Shown piece after piece: positions 1-4,945 of a stretch of DNA of 43,950 nucleotides. The translations under genes were made by a program, and so were the position numbers. The stretch comes from Phycisphaerae bacterium (lineage in GTDB: Bacteria; Planctomycetota; Phycisphaerae; UBA1845; JAFGLZ01). The notes beneath the pieces are model-generated. The model was not told where the DNA came from, did not search any database, and saw nothing but the letters and a program-made list of their open reading frames with translations. Within the stretch, counting starts at the first letter, position 1, and the number at the start of each line of letters is the position of its first letter. The DNA lies in contig JAFGLZ010000069.1 in assembly GCA_016927755.1 (NCBI GenBank), positions 1 through 43,950 on the forward strand. The letters are read 5' to 3'.

Positions 1-1
1 A

Positions 2-787
2 CAGGCGCCTCGCGGCGAGTTGCGGCTGCTGACGGGCGCGATGGTCAAGAGCCGCGCCGGCAACCCGTACTTCTTCACGGGTCGACGGCTGGACGTGCTG
101 GACATCGACGACAACGGGACGCCCAACCACTTCACCGACGACCGCGCGGGGCTGCAGATCTACTACTACCGCGCGCGGACGATGCATCCGGTGATGGGGA
201 GATTCCTCCAACGGGATCCTCTGACACACACTGACGGCGCCAACTTGTACGAATACACAAGAAGTGCCCCACACCTCAGAGCAGACCCCAGCGGCCTCAT
301 GAGCATTTCGTGCTGCAACACTGCCCTCCAGAATCTGGGAGGCGATCCTCAGATCGCTGGCCCCCTCTATGATGCATGGACCAAGAAGGATGCTTTCGGC
401 CGAAGCTGCCTGAACGCCGTCAGCTGCAAGAACTGCAACGATCCAAACCAGGGGGGGCACTATGACCCGATCTCAAGAAACATAACCTTGTGCGCGGACA
501 GCCTTGGAGCCAGTCCTCCCCTCGGGAACATCAAGGTTATCATACACCATGAGTTGATACACGCAGTGAGAACCTGCGGTAGCCTTGAGCACGTCGGATC
601 CTGCTCGGCATGCATGAGGGAGGAAATCCAAGCCTACTACTGCTCAGGTGGGTGCACTGGCCTGGACAGGTACGAATGTGTGAAGAGAGCGTGGGCGTCC
701 TGCCAGCACAACCTGTTCTCCCCGTGCAGAGGAAAGAACCTTGCCGACCATATGCCTCCTCGCCATCGATGGCCCCCTCGTTGCTAG
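2..787 (+). CDS. RHS repeat protein, C-terminal part, with Atp23/M76-like metallopeptidase tip (5' end outside window)
   Basis: The frame is open from base 2, so this is the last 261 residues of a longer gene. The first ~85 residues match the RHS-associated core end: the IYYYRARTMHPVMGRFLQRD stretch, then NLYEYTRSAPHLRADPSG, which normally marks the junction to a variable toxin domain. The remaining tip is cysteine-rich. It carries HELIH (codons at 548-562), preceded by GGHYDP and an LC pair, and followed by a cysteine, a CSACMREEIQA segment and a CVKRAWASC segment. That order (G-G-x-[YF]-D-P, LC, HELIHA, ...C, AC..xEI.A, C, CV.RA) is the pattern of Atp23/peptidase M76 zinc proteases. In RHS systems the tip is the exported effector; here a Zn-dependent endopeptidase is inferred. 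The tip is visibly less G+C-biased than the core, as expected for swapped toxin modules. The RHS assignment is firm; M76-like is likely; toxicity is inference. Confidence 0.8.
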   Translation, partial: QAPRGELRLLTGAMVKSRAGNPYFFTGRRLDVLDIDDNGTPNHFTDDRAGLQIYYYRARTMHPVMGRFLQRDPLTHTDGANLYEYTRSAPHLRADPSGLMSISCCNTALQNLGGDPQIAGPLYDAWTKKDAFGRSCLNAVSCKNCNDPNQGGHYDPISRNITLCADSLGASPPLGNIKVIIHHELIHAVRTCGSLEHVGSCSACMREEIQAYYCSGGCTGLDRYECVKRAWASCQHNLFSPCRGKNLADHMPPRHRWPPRC

Positions 788-823
788 GGAAGTGGTGACA
801 ACCGAAGTCTCAGGAGAGGTGAA

Positions 824-1438
824 ATGAGAGGTCCTTCCGCAATAGACCTAATGCCGTCCTTCGACGGACAGTTTCACTCACCACAATCTGTATGCCCCGC
901 TACCTGCGCGAGCTGGAAACTCGCGACTCGACGTCCCGGCACGCTCTCGCCAGGCAGTGCCCTACCATTGGCCACGATGCTCCTTGCTACCGCGTCAGGT
1001 TGTACAGGGCACCCCTATCAGTTCCCCTGGCGCGATTTCCATATGAAGATACGCGTGATTGACAACGCAGGCAGACCGATCCAAAGAGCAGAAATATGGG
1101 TTGACGACGGACGAGAGGTGGCTGTGCTGCGCGTACTTCCCGATTCATACGCGTGCCGGCTGGCGAACGGAAGCTGGGCCCACACTCCATTCAAACCCGG
1201 ACGGGGATGTGCGCCCGGCGAGGTCCCGTGGCACAAGTACTATGAGCCGGCCAGTCCTCTCCCGGAGGAGATACGGATTCTGATCCTGAGAGATGGACAG
1301 GTTGCCGCGTTCCTCCGACGTCCGCTTGGCCCGAAAGACAGTTGGCAAGAAAGGCGATCCTGCGTAGTTGAGACCGTGACCGTGAATGGAGCTGATGCGG
1401 CGACTAGGCCCAGCTCTACTCCTCGCGGCAATCACTGA
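824..1438 (+). CDS. Hypothetical protein, possible lipoprotein; candidate immunity partner of the RHS tip
   Basis: 204 residues, starting 36 bases after the RHS stop, with a strong AGGAGAGG ribosome-binding site four bases before the ATG. No family recognised. A hydrophobic stretch near residues 41-58 ends in TASGC (Cys60), a possible lipobox, although it sits unusually far from the start. The downstream part (IRVIDNAGRPIQRAEIWV, residues ~69-86) resembles the first strands of a carboxypeptidase-regulatory-like beta sandwich (V-x-D-x-x-G-x-P-[IV]-x-x-A-x-[VI]). An exported or membrane-tethered protein directly behind an RHS toxin tip fits an immunity role, but that rests on position only. It could instead be an unrelated surface lipoprotein. 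Confidence 0.55.
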   Translation: MRGPSAIDLMPSFDGQFHSPQSVCPATCASWKLATRRPGTLSPGSALPLATMLLATASGCTGHPYQFPWRDFHMKIRVIDNAGRPIQRAEIWVDDGREVAVLRVLPDSYACRLANGSWAHTPFKPGRGCAPGEVPWHKYYEPASPLPEEIRILILRDGQVAAFLRRPLGPKDSWQERRSCVVETVTVNGADAATRPSSTPRGNH

Positions 1439-1500
1439 TTGTCTCGTCAGACGCCGGCCACCGAGTCGCCGCTAAGGTCTTGGGGATCAGGAGGCAAGCA

Positions 1501-1932
1501 ATGAGTCAAACGGAACCACGGTTGCCAGATTCTGAAGAGCGACCCGCAGGGCAGTTCTGCCGATGGCAACTGCGCTTGATTGTCACATTTCTGAGCGCGC
1601 TGCTGCCTTCCGTGGGTCGCGCGTCCGGAGTGACCGTCAGGCTCAACGTCTTGACCGACGATCCCAACGACCCGAACGTCCTGTGCGATCCGAACCACCC
1701 CGTCGAGGCCGACGCGAGTAGCTCGCTCAATTACTACATCACCGCCCGCGTCGAGCCCGGGAACACCAACGTCACCAACGGCCTCGACGCGCTCTACGTT
1801 ACGCGAAAGACCAGCTTCGCGGTAGATGCGAACCGGGTGCAGAGCGACTTCGGTGGAAGTGACACGGCGTGGGTCTCGGCACACGCATCTGATCCCGCAG
1901 ATGGGTGCTGTCGTTTCCCGATGCAGTTCTGA
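1501..1932 (+). CDS. Truncated secreted protein, N-terminal module (VTV-type)
   Basis: 143 residues. The ATG at 1501 follows AGGAGG with good spacing and is preferred over an upstream GTG. A hydrophobic segment (residues ~23-40) ends at a signal-peptidase-like site before SGVTVRLNVLTDD. The rest (NYYITARVEPGNTNVTNGLDALYVT) reads like the first beta domain of a larger surface protein and then stops abruptly after a cysteine-containing tail unlike the preceding region. The segment VTVRLNVLTDDPND resembles VTVTLDVVADDANA of the next gene. The two look like copies of one 5' module that lost their downstream parts. Function unknown; probably a gene remnant. Confidence 0.45.
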   Translation: MSQTEPRLPDSEERPAGQFCRWQLRLIVTFLSALLPSVGRASGVTVRLNVLTDDPNDPNVLCDPNHPVEADASSSLNYYITARVEPGNTNVTNGLDALYVTRKTSFAVDANRVQSDFGGSDTAWVSAHASDPADGCCRFPMQF

Positions 1933-1995
1933 TAGACAAGGGACAAGAAGCCCGGTGCGCCAGGTCGCACCTCATGACATAGGGAGAAGCGTGTG

Positions 1996-2205
1996 ATGAC
2001 CGATGGAAACCTGATGCGGAAGCTTGCGGGGTCGACGCTTGGCGTCTTGTTGATCGCCGCGGCGGCGCGGGCCGGTGCCGTGACGGTGACGCTGGACGTG
2101 GTGGCGGACGATGCGAACGCGCGGATCCCTCCGGTCGGTTGCGGGATCAATGACAGGGCCCATCGGGCACCGAGTGTGTTCGTCAGGGATCGTTCCGCAG
2201 GCTGA
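1996..2205 (+). pseudogene. Remnant of secreted protein N-terminus (second VTV-type copy)
   Basis: 69 codons from an ATG at 1996 (a GTG lies just upstream), with GGGAG about ten bases before. It encodes a clear signal peptide (KLAGSTLGVLLIAAAARAGA) followed by VTVTLDVVADDAN, similar to the preceding gene, and then breaks into unrelated sequence and a stop. The short length and loss of everything after the signal peptide suggest a decayed or recombined 5' module rather than a working gene. Confidence 0.35.
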
Positions 2206-2215
2206 TGGAGTGAGA

Positions 2216-2689
2216 ATGAAACAGACACCGCTCCAGTTTCCGGAGTACGTCACGCGACCCAGCATGCTTGGCAAGTTCTTCTTCGACTTCCCACGCTGGG
2301 GCGCTGGTGCCAGGGCCTACCGCGATATCCAGCGGCAGATGGCGGAACGATCGGAGGATTGTCTGACCGCCTGGGGTGCGAACGCTCAGCGGAATGCCGT
2401 TCGTGACGAGGTATCGGCGATCATCCAGGAGTGGATGGAGTGGCCTCATCGATTCTACCTTCCGAACGATCATCTTGGGGCGTTGCTCTTTTTCCCCTGC
2501 GATATGTCCGGCGAGCAAGCCCTGCAGAGCATTGCGGATGCATTCTCCGTTCCTGATGACCTTGTGTTCGGCTTCGAGGAGAGAACGTACGGTGAGTTGG
2601 TTGACGCCCTGGTTGAGGTGAGGGATAGGCAGAGAACTGGACATCCGATTTCGGTTGAGGAGGCGCCGAGTGGTTGGGCCTCGGAGTGA
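2216..2689 (+). CDS. Hypothetical cytoplasmic protein downstream of RHS locus
   Basis: 157 residues. The frame is open further upstream, but the ATG at 2216 has a GGAG motif five bases before it and starts right after the remnant module. There is no signal peptide; the protein looks soluble and rather acidic, rich in aromatic residues (KFFFDFPRWG, WMEWPHRFYLP, LLFFPCDMSGEQA). No family recognised. Size, solubility and position behind an RHS tip are typical of immunity proteins of polymorphic toxin loci, possibly for a tip no longer present. That role is an inference from context only. Confidence 0.5.
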   Translation: MKQTPLQFPEYVTRPSMLGKFFFDFPRWGAGARAYRDIQRQMAERSEDCLTAWGANAQRNAVRDEVSAIIQEWMEWPHRFYLPNDHLGALLFFPCDMSGEQALQSIADAFSVPDDLVFGFEERTYGELVDALVEVRDRQRTGHPISVEEAPSGWASE

Positions 2690-2727
2690 TGCATCGCCAA
2701 GGCAGATCCGATAGGGATAGGCGGGCG

Positions 2728-2949
2728 ATGATTCATAGTGATCTGATGCCGAAGATCGGCTCTCTAGGGCCGTTGTCAGCCATTGCAGGAGCGTGCGCGT
2801 GTGCCCTGTGCGGCACAGGGCAGTCGATGAACGGGGGGGGCGGCGACGTCTCTCCCGAGGATGGACGGCGTGTCCGTTCGGCGCGGACTCGTGTGCTGTC
2901 ATTGGGAGGGGAGGGGATTGGGGTGGGAATTCGCGCCGCCCACCGCTGA
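2728..2949 (+). pseudogene. Short lipoprotein-like ORF, probably a remnant
   Basis: 73 codons from an ATG at 2728. Residues ~10-28 are hydrophobic and end in ACALCGTGQ, which looks like a lipoprotein signal peptide with a cysteine. The rest (poly-Gly, Arg-rich) has no recognisable domain and runs into the repeat sequence that follows. No convincing ribosome-binding site. Probably the 5' remnant of a lost lipoprotein gene; it may also be chance. Confidence 0.2.
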
Positions 2950-2964
2950 AGCGATGGGGCACCC
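2925..2964. repeat. Dispersed 40-bp repeat, copy 1
   Basis: GGGAATTCGCG, then a variable patch, then GCTGAAGCGATGGGGCACCC. The same arrangement recurs at 4884-4923 (GGGAATTCGCG...GCTGAAGCCATGGGCCACCC) in the same orientation, with only a few mismatches over 40 bases. Both copies lie in non-coding DNA flanking the oxidoreductase gene. Origin unknown. Confidence 0.6.
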
Positions 2965-3055
2965 GGTCACGGGCAAGATGTGCGTGCCACGACGCGGATG
3001 GGGCGCCCGGCCACGGGCAAGATGTGCGTGCTACGACGCGGATCGGGCACCCGGC
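2956..3055. repeat. Tandem repeat, 44-bp unit, about 2.3 copies
   Basis: Two consecutive 44-base units at 2956-2999 and 3000-3043 differ at only three positions, and a partial third unit (GGGCACCCGGC) follows to 3055. Each unit contains CACGGGCAAGATGTGCGTG. The stretch 2690-3079 has no convincing gene apart from the lipoprotein-like remnant. The repeat overlaps the end of the dispersed repeat at 2925-2964. Confidence 0.8.
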
Positions 3056-3079
3056 TTCAGGGCGAATGGAGGCAAGTAA

Positions 3080-3120
3080 ACGGGCAGCGATCGGGCCTAC
3101 TCGGCCTGATCGCTGCCCGT
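3080..3120 (-). terminator. Rho-independent terminator of the oxidoreductase gene
   Basis: A 13-bp outer stem ACGGGCAGCGATC / GATCGCTGCCCGT encloses a smaller GGCC-type stem. On the minus strand it is followed by TTTAC, 33 bases past the stop of the minus-strand oxidoreductase. The long perfect stem makes this a confident termination structure even though the U-tract is short. Confidence 0.75.
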
Positions 3121-3152
3121 TGTGCTTTGGCTGCTCGGTTCGCGGGACCCGG

Positions 3153-4340
3153 CTATGCGGGGTCGGTCGTCGTTCCGAGGTCTTTCCACTCGATGACGCG
3201 CTCGTCGAACTTCTTGGTCGACGGGTTGAACATCGCCTGGCGGCCCATGATGCTCATGAGCGTGGCGGTTCGAGCGGTCTCGATGTTGCTTGCGGGCAGG
3301 AACTTCTCGGTCTTTCGGCAGCCGTCGGCGAAGGCGAGGATCTGCCGGGTGACGCCTTCGGTGTGGTCGCACGTCTTGTCAGTGATGGGCATCTCCTTGC
3401 CGCCCTCGTCATAGGCCTTCCATCCGCCGGGCCGGCCGTAGTCGAGCTTGTTGATCTCGGCGCCGGCCTTGCTGCCGTAGACGCGGAGCATTTCGCCGAT
3501 GAAGCGGCGGGTTCCCGCGCCGAACAGGTGCGAGTACTGGAAGAGGATCTCGTTGGGGAACTCGAAGGTGGTGAAGGAGTGGTCTTCGCAGGTGCTGGCG
3601 CCGGGGTTCTTGCGCATGATGCCGCCCATCGAGACGCATCGCTCGGGGTGTTGGCCCTTCATGATCCAGGCCATGACGTCCATGTGGTGTCCGGCCTGTT
3701 CGACGAGCTCGCCGCCGGACATGGCGACGTCGGCGACCCAGCCGCCGCCGGGGAGTCTGGGCCACTGCCAGTAGCCCTGGAGGTATCGGATGTCGCCGAC
3801 GAGGCCGGCATGGATCTTCTCGATGGCCTCGACGTAGCCGGGCTTGTAGTGCCGCTGGAATCCGATCTGCGTGATGCCCTTGGCGGCCCGGGCGGCTTTT
3901 ACGAACTTGTCGACGCGTTCGACGTCGGCGTCGACGGGCTTCTCGCAGAAGATGTTGAAGCCGGCCTCGAGGACGGGCACGGCGACCTTGGCGTGGTTGC
4001 CGACCTCGGTGGCGATCATGATGCCGTTGAGCTTCTCCTTTTCCATCATCTGCTTGAAATCGGTGTACATCTTGGGCTTGGTCGGCTGCTCGGCGAGGAT
4101 CTTCATGGCCTCGTCCATCGCGGGCTGCTTGAGGTCGCAGATGGCGCCGAAGCGGATGCCGGGCAGGTCGGCCGCCTGCTTGAGCAGGAACCGCCCGCGA
4201 CCGCCGGTCCCGATGAAGCCCAACACGACCTCGTCGTCCTTACCGAGGGCGGCCTGAGCCGACAGCCCCAGGGCCAGCGCCGCTCCGCCGACGGAAGAGG
4301 TCTCCAGGAATCGCCTGCGCGAAAGCTCGCCAGTTGTCAT
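3153..4340 (-). CDS. Tat-exported Gfo/Idh/MocA family oxidoreductase
   Basis: 395 residues. The start MTTGELSRRRFLE is chosen because it gives a Tat signal (SRRRFLE, Arg8-Arg10) and has GGAAAGGA upstream; an upstream ATG would bury the signal. The Rossmann nucleotide loop GFIGTGGRG is at residues 41-49. The family-defining EKP (Glu133-Lys134-Pro135) lies in NIFCEKPV, with the dehydrogenase C-terminal alpha/beta domain after it, including EQAGHHMDVMAW near residue 220. Family members use tightly bound NAD(P) to oxidise or epimerise sugars and inositols; Tat-exported versions act in the periplasm with folded cofactor, and some are glycosidases with a redox step. The substrate cannot be read from sequence. 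The gene stands alone between repeat-rich spacers and has its own terminator. Confidence 0.9.
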   Translation of the reverse strand: MTTGELSRRRFLETSSVGGAALALGLSAQAALGKDDEVVLGFIGTGGRGRFLLKQAADLPGIRFGAICDLKQPAMDEAMKILAEQPTKPKMYTDFKQMMEKEKLNGIMIATEVGNHAKVAVPVLEAGFNIFCEKPVDADVERVDKFVKAARAAKGITQIGFQRHYKPGYVEAIEKIHAGLVGDIRYLQGYWQWPRLPGGGWVADVAMSGGELVEQAGHHMDVMAWIMKGQHPERCVSMGGIMRKNPGASTCEDHSFTTFEFPNEILFQYSHLFGAGTRRFIGEMLRVYGSKAGAEINKLDYGRPGGWKAYDEGGKEMPITDKTCDHTEGVTRQILAFADGCRKTEKFLPASNIETARTATLMSIMGRQAMFNPSTKKFDERVIEWKDLGTTTDPA

Positions 4341-4460
4341 CGTCCATTCCTTTCCGGATCTGGCCTTGTCATACAAGTCTGACGTCATACCACCCACGGA
4401 CGCCGACGGCGTCCGCGCCAAAGGGGATATGCTACCACCCGACGGGTGGGGGCCACAAGC

Positions 4461-4678
4461 GAGCCGGCAAGCGCTTGCGGCGGCCGGCTCATCCCACCCA
4501 CCTTCCGCATGCCCGAGCCCGCTTTAGCGGGCTTTTCGCGACGGGTGGCAAAGCCCGTTGAAACGGGCTCCGTGTCGGTGGCGAGAACAGGAGGAGCGTG
4601 CGTCCTCCTCGGGCAACCAGCCCTAGAAGGGCTGGCCTATCAGCCCGCCTACGGCGGGAAAGCCCCGTGAACGGGGCT
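4461..4678. repeat. Array of six short perfect hairpins
   Basis: Within the gene-free stretch 4341-4945 lies a run of short stems: GAGCCGG/CCGGCTC (4461-4490, enclosing the palindrome GCAAGCGCTTGC), AGCCCGCTTTAGCGGGCT (4516-4533, followed by TTT), AGCCCGTTGAAACGGGCT (4552-4569), AGGAGG/CCTCCT (4589-4608), CCAGCCCTAGAAGGGCTGG (4617-4635), CCCGCCTACGGCGGG (4644-4658) and AGCCCCGTGAACGGGGCT (4661-4678). Stems are 6-7 bp, loops 3-5 bases, mostly variations on AGCCCGN-loop-NCGGGCT. Such units are seen as dispersed intergenic palindromes in many planctomycete genomes. The first with its T-run could terminate transcription; the set as a whole has no known role. Confidence 0.75.
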
Positions 4679-4837
4679 GGGGCCGCGCGCGCCGCTTCGC
4701 CTCGGCACCCGCCGATGTTGTCACGGACCCGCGGCGGTATCGGTTAAGATCCATGCTCGCGGGACGCACCTGTTGGCGTGGTGTTTATCGGACGGACAAC
4801 GGCATGATCCTGCGCGATCGCTTGGGCAGTTGGCGCC

Positions 4838-4854
4838 AGGTGGGTGGCCCACCT
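4838..4854. repeat. Inverted repeat AGGTGGG/CCCACCT
   Basis: AGGTGGGTGGCCCACCT is a perfect 7-bp stem with a 3-base loop followed by TTT on the plus strand. It lies 92 bases beyond the stop of the minus-strand histidine kinase. It could be a plus-strand terminator or another dispersed palindrome. Confidence 0.5.
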
Positions 4855-4883
4855 TTTGGGAGGTGGCCGGCACGAATTCGATC

Positions 4884-4923
4884 GGGAATTCGCGTTCCCC
4901 AAGGCTGAAGCCATGGGCCACCC
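4884..4923. repeat. Dispersed 40-bp repeat, copy 2
   Basis: Second copy of the element at 2925-2964, same orientation, starting GGGAATTCGCG and ending GGCCACCC. It ends 22 bases before the 3' end of the kinase gene. Confidence 0.6.
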
Positions 4924-4945
4924 AGACCAAGCTCGTCCCGTCCTC

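Noticed and set aside
2793..4382. Long plus-strand frame of 529 codons over the oxidoreductase
   Set aside because: It lies antisense to the well-supported Gfo/Idh/MocA gene, is low in complexity (Asp/Gly/Val/Leu-rich) and has no domain; it is a product of high G+C codon bias.
4461..4678. CRISPR array
   Set aside because: The hairpin units differ from one another, are too short and irregularly spaced, and no cas gene is present; no CRISPR array is seen anywhere in the window.
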